Notes under the pieces: model-generated | What the model was told of the DNA's origin: nothing | What the model saw: the letters and a program-made list of their open reading frames with translations, nothing else | Database searches by the model: none | Position numbers and translations under genes: made by a program | From: Devosia sp. YR412 | GTDB taxonomy: Bacteria > Pseudomonadota > Alphaproteobacteria > Rhizobiales > Devosiaceae | NCBI RefSeq assembly: GCF_900110945.1 | Contig: NZ_FOFL01000002.1 | Location: forward strand, 1-64,000 | Length of the DNA stretch: 64,000 nucleotides | Direction of reading: 5' to 3' | Shown: piece after piece, positions 1 to 9,307 of the stretch | How positions within the stretch are numbered: position 1 is the stretch's first letter | Layout of the letters: every line of letters begins with the position of its first letter

Positions 1-135
1 GACTGCGGCTCCAAGATCGGCTTTCTCACGGCCAATGTCGTCTACGCGCTCGACCGCGACGACATCCGCGAAGGCTTCCTCAAGGAACTCCGCAAAATTG
101 ACCTCGGTGACAGCCTGCAGGTCGCCGCCGAATAG
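1..135 (+). CDS. galU: UTP--glucose-1-phosphate uridylyltransferase, C-terminal fragment
   Basis: Only the last 44 codons are in the window; the reading frame is open at the left edge and stops with TAG at 133-135. The residues begin DCGSKIGFLTANVVYAL, which matches the conserved C-terminal segment of bacterial GalU/ExoN (YDCG-K-G-aa pattern), where the lysine belongs to the sugar-nucleotide site. GalU makes UDP-glucose from UTP and glucose-1-phosphate. That product is the substrate of the ugd gene and of the opgH-type glucan synthase further along. The call rests on a short fragment; another nucleotidyltransferase is possible but less likely. Confidence 0.7.
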   Translation, partial: DCGSKIGFLTANVVYALDRDDIREGFLKELRKIDLGDSLQVAAE

Positions 136-149
136 CAGCGACTTCCAGT

Positions 150-2036
150 TTAGATCTTCAGCCAGCCGTGCAGGTGTTCCGCCAGCACGGCTGGTTCGTT
201 TTCGGCGCCATGCAGCACCAGCTCGGGCGTGGTCGGCGGCTCGAACGGGGAATCGATGCCGGTGAAATTTTTGATCTCGCCTGCCCGCGCCCGCTTGTAG
301 AGCCCCTTGGGATCGCGCGACTCGCAGACCTCCAGCGGCGTATCGACATAGACTTCCACGAAGTCTATATCGCCGGCGATCTCGCGCGCCAGCCGGCGCT
401 CCTTCTCGAAGGGCGAGATGAAGGACACCAAAACGATCAGCCCGGCATCGGCCATCAGCCGCGCCACTTCCGCCACGCGGCGGATGTTTTCGACGCGCGC
501 CGCTTCCGTAAAGCCGAGATCCTTGTTGAGGCCATGCCGGACATTGTCGCCGTCGAGGATATAGGCGTGCCGCCCCTCGGCAGTCAGACGCTTTTCGAGC
601 AGGTTGGCAATCGACGACTTGCCCGAGCCCGAGAGCCCGGTGAACCAGACGATCTTGGCCTGCTGCCCCTTCATCTGCGACCGCACATCGCGGTTCACGT
701 CGAAATTCTGATAGGTCAGGTTCTGCGCCCGGCGCAGGCCGAAATCGATCCTCCCGGCACCCAGCGTCGCATTGGAGATGCGATCTACCAGGATAAAGCC
801 GCCGGTCAGCGCATTGCTGGTATAGGCGTCAAAAGCAATCGGCTTGTCGGTGGCAATGGTGACGGTCGCCACCTCGTTGAGATCAACCTTGGTCGCAGCG
901 GTTTGCTCCAACGTGTTCACATTGGTGCGGAATTTGAGATCGGTAATCGTCGCCGGCACCAGCTGCGTGCCGAGCTTAAGCAGATAGGACCGCCCCGGAT
1001 AGGCCGGCTCTTCGCTCATCCAGACCACGCGCGCCTGGAACTGGTTGGAAAATTCCGGCGTCTCGCCGGCATGGGTCAGCATATCGCCGCGCGAAATATC
1101 CACCTCGCGATCGAGCACCAGCGTCACCGCCTGCCCCGCCACCGCCTGGCTCAGCTCGCCATCCATGGTGACGATGCTTTTGACCACCGCCGGCCTGCGC
1201 GAGGAAGCAATCAGAACCTCATCGCCCACCTTGACCACGCCCGACGCAACAGTGCCGGAAAAGCCGCGGAAATCGAGATTGGGCCGGTTCACCCATTGCA
1301 CCGGAAAGCGCATCTTGCCGAGCGTCCGATCTTCGGCGACCTGAATGGTCTCGAGATAAGGCACCAGTGGCACCCCATCAAACCACGGCGTCCGCCCACT
1401 CTTGGCCAGGATATTGTCGCCGCGCAGGGCCGACACCGGCACAGCCGCCAGCGTCGAAAAGCCCAGCGGCTCGGCAAAGGCGCGATATTCGGCGACGATG
1501 CGGTCAAAGATTGCCTCGTCATAATCGACGAGGTCGATCTTGTTGACCACCAGCACGACATGTTTCACTCCGATCAGCGACAGGATGAATGAATGCCGCC
1601 GTGTCTGGGTGAGCACGCCCTTGCGCGCATCGATCAGCACCAGCGCCAGCTCGGCATTGGAGGCGCCGGTCGCCATATTGCGGGTATATTGCTCATGGCC
1701 CGGCGTGTCGGCGACGATGAACTTGCGCTTGTCGGTCGAAAAGAACCGATAGGCCACGTCGATGGTAATGCCCTGCTCGCGCTCGGCGGTCAGCCCGTCG
1801 ACCAGCAGCGAAAAGTCGATGCCCTCGTCACCGACGGTGCGATTGTGGCTTTCCTTCTTGAGGCTCGCCAATTGGTCGTCGAGAATAAGCTGGCTGTCAT
1901 AGAGCAGTCGGCCGATCAGCGTGGATTTGCCGTCATCGACCGAGCCGCAGGTGAGGAAGCGCAGCAGCGACTTTTCGGTCTGCTGGTTGAGCCAGAGCGC
2001 GATGTCGGTATCGGGGGTCAAGGCAGCAAGGCTCAT
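150..2036 (-). CDS. cysN/cysC: Bifunctional sulfate adenylyltransferase subunit 1 / adenylylsulfate kinase
   Basis: This 628-residue fusion activates sulfate. The N-terminal GTPase part (CysN) drives ATP sulfurylase together with CysD, and the C-terminal part (CysC) phosphorylates APS to PAPS. GTPase motifs are clear: P-loop GSVDDGKS at 31-38, DTPGHEQYTRNM as G3 and NKIDLVDY as G4. EF-Tu-like beta-barrel domains follow. The APS kinase domain starts near residue 460 with the P-loop GLSGSGKS at 467-474 and the LDGDNVRHGL motif. The ATG shares one base with the cysD stop (TGATG), so translation is probably coupled. The NodQ-like fusion is common in rhizobial relatives. Confidence 0.96.
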   Translation of the reverse strand: MSLAALTPDTDIALWLNQQTEKSLLRFLTCGSVDDGKSTLIGRLLYDSQLILDDQLASLKKESHNRTVGDEGIDFSLLVDGLTAEREQGITIDVAYRFFSTDKRKFIVADTPGHEQYTRNMATGASNAELALVLIDARKGVLTQTRRHSFILSLIGVKHVVLVVNKIDLVDYDEAIFDRIVAEYRAFAEPLGFSTLAAVPVSALRGDNILAKSGRTPWFDGVPLVPYLETIQVAEDRTLGKMRFPVQWVNRPNLDFRGFSGTVASGVVKVGDEVLIASSRRPAVVKSIVTMDGELSQAVAGQAVTLVLDREVDISRGDMLTHAGETPEFSNQFQARVVWMSEEPAYPGRSYLLKLGTQLVPATITDLKFRTNVNTLEQTAATKVDLNEVATVTIATDKPIAFDAYTSNALTGGFILVDRISNATLGAGRIDFGLRRAQNLTYQNFDVNRDVRSQMKGQQAKIVWFTGLSGSGKSSIANLLEKRLTAEGRHAYILDGDNVRHGLNKDLGFTEAARVENIRRVAEVARLMADAGLIVLVSFISPFEKERRLAREIAGDIDFVEVYVDTPLEVCESRDPKGLYKRARAGEIKNFTGIDSPFEPPTTPELVLHGAENEPAVLAEHLHGWLKI

Positions 2037-2956
2037 CAGAAATACCCTTCCTGCTTCTTCTTTTCCATCGAGCCGACGCTATCGCTGTCGATCAGCCGCC
2101 CTTCGCGCTCCGATGTCCGGCTCGCCTGCATTTCCATGATGATACCAGGCAGCGTCGCCGCGTCTGACCGGATCGCGCCCGTCAGCGGATAGTCGCCCAG
2201 CGTACGGAAGCGCACCACCTCCTGCCGCGGCTGCTCGCCCGGCTCGAGCCGGAAGCGCTCGTCATCCACCATGATCAGCGTGCCCTGGCGATCCACCACG
2301 GGGCGCGACTTGGCATAGTAAAGCGACGGCAGTTCAATGCCCTCGCTGTAAATGTAGGTCCAGACGTCGAGTTCGGTCCAATTGCTGATCGGGAACACTC
2401 GCATGCTCTCGCCCGGATTAAGCCGCGTGTTGAACACCCGCCATAGCTCCGGCCGCTGGTTCTTGGGGTCCCAGGCATGGCTGGCATTGCGATGCGAAAA
2501 AATGCGTTCCTTGGCGCGCGATTTCTCCTCGTCGCGCCGCGCCCCGCCGATCGCCGCATCATAGCGCCCGGCGTCGAGCGCCTGGCGCAGCGCCTGCGTC
2601 TTCATGATATCGGTAAAGCGCGACGAGCCATGATCGAACGGGTTGATGCCATTGGCCAGCCCTTCCGGATTGGTGTGGCTGATCAGATCGAAGCCATGCT
2701 TTTCCGCCATGGCGTCGCGAAAGGCGATCATCTCCCGGAATTTCCAGGTGGTGTTCACATGCAGCAGCGGAAACGGGATCTTGCTGGGAAAGAACGCCTT
2801 GCGCGCCAGATGCAGCAGGACACTGGAATCCTTGCCGATCGAATACATCATCACCGGCCGCTCGAAACTCGCCGCGACCTCGCGCAGAATTTCGATGCTT
2901 TCGGCCTCAAGGCTTTGCAGATGCGTCAGGGAACCACTTGTCACTCTGCTCGACAC
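2036..2956 (-). CDS. cysD: Sulfate adenylyltransferase subunit 2
   Basis: CysD (306 residues) is the catalytic subunit of ATP sulfurylase, forming adenylylsulfate from ATP and sulfate in the cytoplasm. The family start [12 protein letters not shown] and the PP-loop [19 protein letters not shown] are visible near the N-terminus, followed by the conserved HVNTTWKF and the C-terminal RTSEREGR. Length fits the family. The start used is GTG at 2956; a second GTG four codons on is an alternative. It is first in a two-gene operon with cysNC, and a strong 25-bp palindrome lies about 250 bp upstream. Confidence 0.95.
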   Translation of the reverse strand: MSSRVTSGSLTHLQSLEAESIEILREVAASFERPVMMYSIGKDSSVLLHLARKAFFPSKIPFPLLHVNTTWKFREMIAFRDAMAEKHGFDLISHTNPEGLANGINPFDHGSSRFTDIMKTQALRQALDAGRYDAAIGGARRDEEKSRAKERIFSHRNASHAWDPKNQRPELWRVFNTRLNPGESMRVFPISNWTELDVWTYIYSEGIELPSLYYAKSRPVVDRQGTLIMVDDERFRLEPGEQPRQEVVRFRTLGDYPLTGAIRSDAATLPGIIMEMQASRTSEREGRLIDSDSVGSMEKKKQEGYF

Positions 2957-3294
2957 TCCAACACGCGCGCCACAGAGCGCAAGATCATGCCTGTTGGTAG
3001 GGCGGAAGCAGTCCTGTCATCAAGCCCAAAACGGGCGGAAAGGCCCGGTGCACAAGGGCCTTGAGCATATTTGCCTGCTCGTTGCGCCTTGCCTGCCAAG
3101 CCACTGCGTGCAAGGCGGCACCGGGCAACAGAACATATGGCCAGACCGCCGTGCTGGAGAAAAATAGTTTCCTACCGACGCCAAACAGACCCGATTCCGG
3201 ACAATATTCTACAGTATTAGTAGAATATAACAGGCAGCAGAGTTGGTGAGGTAAGGTGTACGCCCAGCTCATCCCCCTCCCCCTAAACGCCAAA
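2957..3294. other. Intergenic region upstream of cysD
   Basis: No convincing coding frame lies in this roughly 340-bp gap. Short open frames exist on both strands but lack ribosome sites and family features. It should hold the promoter and leader of the cysD-cysNC operon, and it contains the palindrome at 3204-3228. I could not identify a known riboswitch by eye. Confidence 0.5.
3204..3228. promoter_or_regulatory. 25-bp palindrome, probable operator for the cys operon
   Basis: Two perfect 9-bp arms, ATATTCTAC and GTAGAATAT, flank a 7-bp spacer (AGTATTA). The AT-rich palindrome stands out in GC-rich surroundings and lies between cysD and the terminator of the TonB receptor gene. Its form suits a dimeric regulator such as an Rrf2- or GntR-type protein, but the regulator is not identifiable from the sequence. 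Confidence 0.5.
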
Positions 3295-3316
3295 GGCCGC
3301 GCCTTGCGGCGCAGCC
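3295..3316 (-). terminator. Probable intrinsic terminator of the TonB receptor gene
   Basis: Read on the minus strand, a 9-bp GC-rich stem with one G-T wobble closes a GCAA tetraloop and is followed by TTTGGCGTTT. It lies 24 bp past the receptor stop codon. The T-run is interrupted, so termination efficiency is uncertain. Confidence 0.6.
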
Positions 3317-3339
3317 TCTGTGTCATTGCTTCGTTCAAC

Positions 3340-5553
3340 CTAGAACTCGGACGACACCGAAATCTTGAAGGTGCGCGGTGCACCGGCAGCCAGATAGCCG
3401 CGAGCCGAAGACGCCCAATAGTTGTTGTCGAACAGGTTTTCGATATTGGCCTTGAACTCGACCGGCTTGCCATGCGGACCTTCGATCGCATAGCGCATGC
3501 CGACATCGACGCGGGTCCAGTCAGCCACCTTCTGGGTATTGGCCTGGTCGTAGAAGGTGCTGCCGCTGTACACCAGTCGGCCCGTGGCCGTCAGACCTTC
3601 GAGCCATGGAATGTCATATTCGCCATAGAGGTTGAACGCGGTTTCCGGAACGCCCGGCACCAGCTTGCCATCCAGCGTACCATTCAGCGTCTTGGCCAGC
3701 TTGGCATCCATGAAGGTTACGCCACCGAGCAGGCGCAGTCCGTCGAAGGGTTCGCCAAACACCGAGAGTTCGAGCCCGCGATTGACCTGCAGCCCGCTGA
3801 CCGAGAACACACCGCCGGGTGAGTTGAAGCCGTTGGGCTGTTCGATTTCGAACAGGCCGGCCGTCACGCCAAATGCGCCGCCATCATACTTGACGCCCAT
3901 TTCGCGCTGTCTGGTAACCACGGGTGGGAAGATCTGCCCAACATTGGACGCCGTCCGCGGTGCCGACGGACCTTCGGTCAGGGCCTCGACGTAATTGCCA
4001 TAAACCGACAGGTTGTCATTCACCCGCGCAGTCATGGCAATGGCAGGGCTCCACCGGCCATCCTCATTGAAGTAGTTGCGCTGGCCGAATGTGGCCCCCG
4101 GCGTAGTATTATAGCTCTGCGACACGAAATTCTGGTAGCGCGCGCCGAGGGTCAGCTGGATGCGATCGTCCAGTAGAGACATGGTATCGCTGATTGCCAG
4201 GCTGGTCGAGGTCAGCTCGGCGAACAGCGGCAAGTTGCCGGACCGCGGCAGGGCCGCGATATTGACAGAGCCGTCAGGCAGGTAGCGCGGCGTATAGATA
4301 TTGGTCGCATAAGCCGCCGGAAGACCCAGCGAAGCTGCAACGAAGCCACCGCGGTAATTCTGGTTGAGCGAGCGCGCCGCGGAGATGTTGACCTTGTGCC
4401 CGATCGGGCCCGTTTCAAATTCTGAGCGGACGCCGATTTCCCCGGACACGCCGACGATCTGCTGCGGCTGGATCGCCAGCGTTGCCGTTGCATTGCCATT
4501 GGCGTTGACGATCTGGTGCGACGACGAGACGAAGTCCTCGTGATATGCACTGGCGCCGCCAGCGGCATAAATCGTGGTATTCGGCAGCACGTCATATTCG
4601 ACGCGACTGGCGACCATATTGTAGGTGCTGTCGTGATATTCGAACGGGCTGGAGAGGTTGATCCGGCCATTGGGCGCGGCTGGAATCACCACTCCTGCAG
4701 CGGCCGAATTGAACAGCGAGGTCGGCGCGTTGATGTTCTGCGTCGAGTGGTTGTAATCAAGCGAGGCGCGCAGGCGTTCGCCGCGATAGTCCAGCGCCAC
4801 CGACGCCACGCCAACCTCGGCCTGGTTGTTGTTGTAAGGCGTATTACCATTACGATAAGAGCCGTTGACCCGCACACCGAGTTCATTGGCTGCGCCGAAA
4901 CGCCGTCCCAGATCGAGATGCGTCCACAGCTGCGAATCGCTTGAATAGGTGCTCGTGATGCGGGTCAGCGGCTCATCCGCTGCACGCTTGGGCACGAGGT
5001 TGATGGTTCCGCCAACGCGTCCAAGGCCGCCGTTCAGCAGGGTCGATGGGCCCTTCAGCACCTGAACCTGATCGATGCCTTCCATAAAGCTGCGGCGTGG
5101 ATTGGCCAGGTAGAACAGGCCGTCGAAAGCGGTGTCCAGATTGGTCACCGAGAACCCGCGGATGAAGAAGGCGTCGCGCTCGCTGAAGGGCGATGCGTCG
5201 TTGCGCACGGTCGGATCGTTGAGCACCACGTCGGCGAGGGTTTTAGCCTGCTGGTCGCGGATCAGTTTTGCGGAATAGCCCGAAACGCTAAAAGGCGCGT
5301 CGAAGACCGAGACATTGCCCAACACGCCAAGCTGCGTGCCCGACACGGCCTGTCCACCCGCATAGGCAGGCGCCGTCTGACCGATCGTGCCGGTTGGGGG
5401 CGCACTGCCCTCCCATCCCTCCACGATCAGACGGTCAAGCAATGTCGGCTGTATCGTTGCCTGCTGTCCCAGTGCGCTGCCGGACATGAGCGCCAGTAGC
5501 GAAATTCCTGTCAGCACACGACGACGGCCCCTACTACGGCTAAACACTTGCAT
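3340..5553 (-). CDS. TonB-dependent siderophore receptor
   Basis: A 737-residue outer-membrane receptor that should import a ferric siderophore using TonB energy. It begins with a signal peptide (cut likely after SGSALG, about residue 29), then a TonB-box-like segment LDRLIVEG near 39-46. The plug domain follows at about 70-190 with the typical VLKGPSTLLNG and GGTINLVPK motifs. The remainder is a long beta-barrel ending in a terminal phenylalanine (SVSSEF). It resembles the FpvA/FhuE class more than the heme class. GGGGGA precedes the ATG by 6 nt. An RirA-type iron box upstream points to derepression under iron starvation. No ABC transporter genes are adjacent. Confidence 0.92.
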   Translation of the reverse strand: MQVFSRSRGRRRVLTGISLLALMSGSALGQQATIQPTLLDRLIVEGWEGSAPPTGTIGQTAPAYAGGQAVSGTQLGVLGNVSVFDAPFSVSGYSAKLIRDQQAKTLADVVLNDPTVRNDASPFSERDAFFIRGFSVTNLDTAFDGLFYLANPRRSFMEGIDQVQVLKGPSTLLNGGLGRVGGTINLVPKRAADEPLTRITSTYSSDSQLWTHLDLGRRFGAANELGVRVNGSYRNGNTPYNNNQAEVGVASVALDYRGERLRASLDYNHSTQNINAPTSLFNSAAAGVVIPAAPNGRINLSSPFEYHDSTYNMVASRVEYDVLPNTTIYAAGGASAYHEDFVSSSHQIVNANGNATATLAIQPQQIVGVSGEIGVRSEFETGPIGHKVNISAARSLNQNYRGGFVAASLGLPAAYATNIYTPRYLPDGSVNIAALPRSGNLPLFAELTSTSLAISDTMSLLDDRIQLTLGARYQNFVSQSYNTTPGATFGQRNYFNEDGRWSPAIAMTARVNDNLSVYGNYVEALTEGPSAPRTASNVGQIFPPVVTRQREMGVKYDGGAFGVTAGLFEIEQPNGFNSPGGVFSVSGLQVNRGLELSVFGEPFDGLRLLGGVTFMDAKLAKTLNGTLDGKLVPGVPETAFNLYGEYDIPWLEGLTATGRLVYSGSTFYDQANTQKVADWTRVDVGMRYAIEGPHGKPVEFKANIENLFDNNYWASSARGYLAAGAPRTFKISVSSEF

Positions 5554-5598
5554 TCTTTATCCCCCAAACATCTATCAACGCTTGGGAATTCTCAAACA

Positions 5599-5613
5599 TG
5601 ATAATTAGAGTCA
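5599..5613. promoter_or_regulatory. RirA-type iron-responsive operator (TGA-N9-TCA)
   Basis: TGATAATTAGAGTCA fits the TGA-N9-TCA consensus reported for RirA, the Rrf2-family iron repressor of rhizobia, and is followed by A to complete TTGACT on the minus strand as a -35-like hexamer. It lies 46 bp before the receptor ATG. Overlap of operator and promoter would explain repression by iron. The assignment is by pattern only. Confidence 0.55.
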
Positions 5614-5752
5614 AGTCTAAGTCGGCGCATGCGGTACGGTTTGCCGGTGATTGACCACCAAAGGGTCAATGTGTCGCAACCCGTCCCAGCAACGCGTCAC
5701 GACGCGCAGAACGAGAGCCACGGAGGGGACGTGCCAAAAAATGTAGGGGATG

Positions 5753-5828
<76 letters not shown>

Positions 5829-5837
5829 AGCGGCTTG

Positions 5838-5866
5838 CGTCTAGCATCACCAGCTACGGGTGGCAA
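5838..5866 (-). promoter_or_regulatory. Probable promoter of tRNA-Thr
   Basis: On the minus strand TTGCCA is followed after exactly 17 bp by TAGACG, 9 bp before the mature tRNA 5' end. The tRNA-Leu gene has the same arrangement (TTGGCA, 17 bp, TAATCG), which supports both calls. Confidence 0.45.
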
Positions 5867-6019
5867 CAATCGGTTGCACTGTCCCACAAGCAGAGTTGCA
5901 TCACGCCCAAGCATGTGAAATCCAGCAACGGGATGCTCTTGCAAAGCAACCGCTTGCCGCGCATCTCACTAGCAATTCGCAAACGCTCTGGCGCTATGTT
6001 GACCGAAAAAGGACCCGCG

Positions 6020-6784
6020 ATGTGGAATCTGTTTCGGCGCGAAGTCGCCGCACCGACGCTAGCGGCGCGGCGCCTCGCCCGCGGTCAGCGGCCTGAACTG
6101 GTCTATGCCATCGGCGATGTGCACGGCTGCCTCGATGACCTGAAGCGCCTTGAAGCCAGGATCGTAGCAGACGCGGCGGCGACGCCTGGTACCAAGCTCA
6201 TCGTCATGCTCGGCGACTATGTCGATCGCGGCCCCAAATCGGCCCAGACCTTAGATTGGTTGCAGCGCCCGGCACCAGACGGTTTCGAGCGCATCTGCCT
6301 GCGTGGCAATCATGAAATGTTGTTTCGGGATGCGTTCGCCCGGCCGGATAAATGCAATGACTGGCTCGCTTGGGGCGGCCAGGAGACGCTGGCGTCCTAT
6401 GGCATCGCTCCGCAAGGCTTCGTCCAAGCATCCGGCCGCCTCCGCAAGCAGATGCTGCAAAGTCTCGTGCCCAACGAACATTGGCACTTTCTCGACCAGT
6501 TGCCGATCATGCTGGACCTGCCCGGCTTCCTGCTGGTTCACGCCGGCATTCGGCCCGGCATCGCCCTGGACGAGCAAGCTGACGAAGACCTGATCTGGAT
6601 CCGCGAGCCCTTTCTCAGCCAGCCGCATGGCCTCGACAAGGTGGTCGTGCATGGCCATACGCCGGCCGATCAACCATCCTTCGAACCGTATCGCGTCGGC
6701 ATCGACACACGGGCCTATGGCGGCGGCAAGCTCACCGCCCTGCGCATCGCGTCCACAGGCGAATTTGCTCTGCTAACCTCCTGA
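6020..6784 (+). CDS. PPP-family metallophosphatase (serine/threonine phosphatase or diadenosine tetraphosphatase type)
   Basis: This 254-residue cytoplasmic enzyme carries the complete PPP signature: GDVHG near residue 31, GDYVDRG, GNHE, and later HAG and HGHTP, which together bind two metal ions. Bacterial members dephosphorylate phosphoproteins or cleave Ap4A; substrate cannot be told here. I start at ATG 6020 because AAGGA lies 6 nt upstream; an in-frame ATG at 5996 would add 8 residues. The gene stands alone between tRNA-Thr and the convergent exopolysaccharide kinase gene. Confidence 0.88.
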   Translation: MWNLFRREVAAPTLAARRLARGQRPELVYAIGDVHGCLDDLKRLEARIVADAAATPGTKLIVMLGDYVDRGPKSAQTLDWLQRPAPDGFERICLRGNHEMLFRDAFARPDKCNDWLAWGGQETLASYGIAPQGFVQASGRLRKQMLQSLVPNEHWHFLDQLPIMLDLPGFLLVHAGIRPGIALDEQADEDLIWIREPFLSQPHGLDKVVVHGHTPADQPSFEPYRVGIDTRAYGGGKLTALRIASTGEFALLTS

Positions 6785-6816
6785 CGCCAAGGGGGCAGGA
6801 CAGTTTCGGCCAGTCG

Positions 6817-8964
6817 CTACACTTCCGAATAATACGAATAGTACTTGTTCTGGTAGCGGTTGCCGGTCGGCGGCTGCTGCGTCATTGCCAGGAGGATTGG
6901 CGTTTCCGGCCGCTTCGAGCGTTCGACGGCCTCCAGCGAACGCACCACTTCGCGCTGCGTCGTCTGTCCCCAGCAGGTGACGAAGACGATCGCATCGGCC
7001 AGCTGCATGACATAGATGCCGTCCACCACCACGCCGATCGGCGGCGTGTCGAGGATCACCACATCAAACGCCGCCTTGCCGGCTTCGACCAGCCGCACGA
7101 AAGTATTGCTGGCCAGCAATTGCTCGGTCGGCACGCCGCTATGGCGCGCGCCGACAATCGCCGCGACATCGGAAATCGGGTCCTTGCTGACGATCGCCGT
7201 CGGCAATTCGGCGCCCATCGTGCCGGACAGATAGTCGAATAAGCCATCCGACGAGCTGATCTCCAGCTGGCTGTTGACCGAAGGCTTGCGCAGGTCGCCG
7301 TCGATCAACAGCACCTTCATGCCGGCCGCGCTATAGGTGCGGGCGAGACCGATAGCAGTCGTCGTCTTGCCTTCGACCGGCACAGACGAGGTCACGACGA
7401 TCAGCTTGCCCTTGCCGGGCGTCGATTTCACGCCGCTTTGCGCCATGGTCTGATCGACCCGGAGGCGCAGCCGGCGCAAGCTTTCGGAAAACTGCGACAG
7501 CGGCGAGGCGATGATCGCATCAGAAGCACTGCTCGATTGCGTCCCGTCCGGCCGCTTGATGGCCTTCTGGTAAGGAATGGTCGCGGCCACTTCGCGACGG
7601 GTCACCGCCTCGAGCTGCTCGGGCGAGGTAAAGCCACCGACGAAGTTTTCGACGAGGAAGGCCAACGCCGCGCCGAGGCCCAGCGCAAACAGCGCCGCCA
7701 TCACGAGGATTAGGCGGGTATTGGGGAAAGACGGCGACGACGGCGCGCTGGCCGGCGCCACCACGCGGCTGTCGGCGATCTGAACGGCAGCCTGGTTGTT
7801 GAGATCGTTCACCCGCGCAACCAGACGTTCGTAGTTGGCGCGGCTGAGGCTCGAATTCTGCTGCAACTCATAAATGCTCGTCAGAACGTCGGCCGGCAAT
7901 TCGCCACCCAGCACGGTCTGGCGCAGATTATCGCGCAACGTCGTGGCGCGGTCCTGGTTGGCCGACACCTGCTGCCGCAGGCTGGCGATCTCGGTCTCGG
8001 CCGTTGCCGAGAGCTGCGACGACAGCGAGCCCAGTTCGGCGCGCAGATCGACCGCTGCCGGATCATCCGATGCCACGGCATTGAGGCGATTGAGCAGGTC
8101 GGCCCGCTGCTGCTCAAGCGTTGCCAGAGCTTCCGACTGCAACGCACTGGCCACCTGCTCGTAATTGAGCTGGGTTAGTCCCTGCGATGCGGTCTCGACG
8201 GCCGAGCTGAGCCGGGACGCTTCAGACGTCGCAGCGGTGAACTGGCTGCGCAACGCGGCAATATCCTGCCGGCCGGTATCATCGATGATGCGCTGCAGGT
8301 TGACGTCGATAAACGTGTCATAGGCGCTTTCGCTGGCTGCCAGCGCCGCCGTGGCATCGGCAATGCGCGGTTGCAATACGCTGAGCGAGCCCAGAATCGA
8401 CTGCGTCTTCGATTGCAACTGCGATTCGATATAGGCCTCGGCCACTGCATTGGCGACCTTGGCGGCGGTCTCGGGCGATGCGGCGTCGGCGCTGATCGAG
8501 ATCAGATAGGTGAGGCCACGGCGCCGGACCGACACCGAATTCATCACCTTGGCAACGACGTCGTTGAGGGCTTCTTCGCCGGTCGGCAATTTTGGTTCAG
8601 CCAGGCGGAAAAACGCCATCAGCTGCTGGCGCAATCCGATGGTGGGCTGGAAATCCGGGTCCTGCAGCAATCCGGCCTTTTCCACCACGCGCAGCATGGT
8701 GGGCATGGATTTGACGATTTCGACTTCGCTATCCACGCGCGCACTGTCGCTGGACGAGGACGTGCCCTGCATGCCGTCGGGATCGAGCAGATCTTTGCGC
8801 GACGGATCGACCATCACCAGGGCCGAGGCGGTATATTCGGGCTTGAGAGAGAAGACGACACCGCTGGTGACGATCAGAACGGCAACCAGAACCATGGCAA
8901 TGAGCCGGAACCGCCGCCTGAGCACACCCAGCACAGACCGCAAATCGAAATACTGTTCGTCCAT
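6817..8964 (-). CDS. Exopolysaccharide polymerisation/export protein with Wzz and tyrosine-kinase (BY-kinase) domains
   Basis: A 715-residue inner-membrane ExoP-like protein that should control polysaccharide chain length and export. The N-terminal Wzz domain has a transmembrane helix near 25-45, then a long coiled-coil periplasmic part and a second helix before residue 430. The cytoplasmic kinase domain has Walker A at 528-536, the A' motif LIDGDLRKPS from about 553, and Walker B VVILDTPP at 635-642. A C-terminal tyrosine cluster lies at 704-712 (five Tyr), the usual autophosphorylation tail. ATG 8964 is chosen for its AAGGTGG ribosome site; a TTG at 9009 would add 15 residues. Confidence 0.93.
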   Translation of the reverse strand: MDEQYFDLRSVLGVLRRRFRLIAMVLVAVLIVTSGVVFSLKPEYTASALVMVDPSRKDLLDPDGMQGTSSSSDSARVDSEVEIVKSMPTMLRVVEKAGLLQDPDFQPTIGLRQQLMAFFRLAEPKLPTGEEALNDVVAKVMNSVSVRRRGLTYLISISADAASPETAAKVANAVAEAYIESQLQSKTQSILGSLSVLQPRIADATAALAASESAYDTFIDVNLQRIIDDTGRQDIAALRSQFTAATSEASRLSSAVETASQGLTQLNYEQVASALQSEALATLEQQRADLLNRLNAVASDDPAAVDLRAELGSLSSQLSATAETEIASLRQQVSANQDRATTLRDNLRQTVLGGELPADVLTSIYELQQNSSLSRANYERLVARVNDLNNQAAVQIADSRVVAPASAPSSPSFPNTRLILVMAALFALGLGAALAFLVENFVGGFTSPEQLEAVTRREVAATIPYQKAIKRPDGTQSSSASDAIIASPLSQFSESLRRLRLRVDQTMAQSGVKSTPGKGKLIVVTSSVPVEGKTTTAIGLARTYSAAGMKVLLIDGDLRKPSVNSQLEISSSDGLFDYLSGTMGAELPTAIVSKDPISDVAAIVGARHSGVPTEQLLASNTFVRLVEAGKAAFDVVILDTPPIGVVVDGIYVMQLADAIVFVTCWGQTTQREVVRSLEAVERSKRPETPILLAMTQQPPTGNRYQNKYYSYYSEV

Positions 8965-9307
8965 AACCCACCTTGGCCGTCTAACACTTGTCTCGTTATC
9001 ACCGCGCAAGGTGATCCATGCAACTCGATTTAGTTGCTATGCATAACTGGCAGACCCGCGTTGCAACGGGCGCCGCGCACGCCGAAAGTATTTTTGTTCG
9101 GGCCCTGATATCGTCTTTTCTTGCTGCCCGTAGTTAAACTGCCTCAAGGCACCCCCGATAACGCTGCGTTTATTGCGCGCTGGCGCCCCGGTGGTAACCA
9201 TTCCGATAGCTATGCTGTTGATGCATCTGACATCCTTCTCAACAGCAATTGACACGAATACGAGTGCCATCGTACTTAAGCACAACTTAATTCCCATGGG
9301 GGACAAA
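8965..9307. other. Divergent promoter region of the exopolysaccharide locus
   Basis: About 340 bp without a convincing gene between the ExoP-like gene (minus) and the LPAA-repeat protein gene (plus). Open frames here lack ribosome sites. The region is less GC-rich than its neighbours and should contain promoters for both genes; one candidate is listed separately. Confidence 0.5.
9249..9278 (+). promoter_or_regulatory. Candidate promoter of the LPAA-repeat protein gene
   Basis: A perfect -35 hexamer TTGACA at 9249-9254 is followed after 18 bp by TACTTA. The -10 match is weak. The start codon lies 30 bp downstream with a GGGGGA ribosome site. Confidence 0.3.

Noticed and set aside
168-1592. 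Long open frame (474 codons) antisense to cysNC
   Set aside because: It follows the codon phase of the true gene in GC-rich DNA, has no ribosome site, and gives a His/Arg-rich protein without any family pattern.
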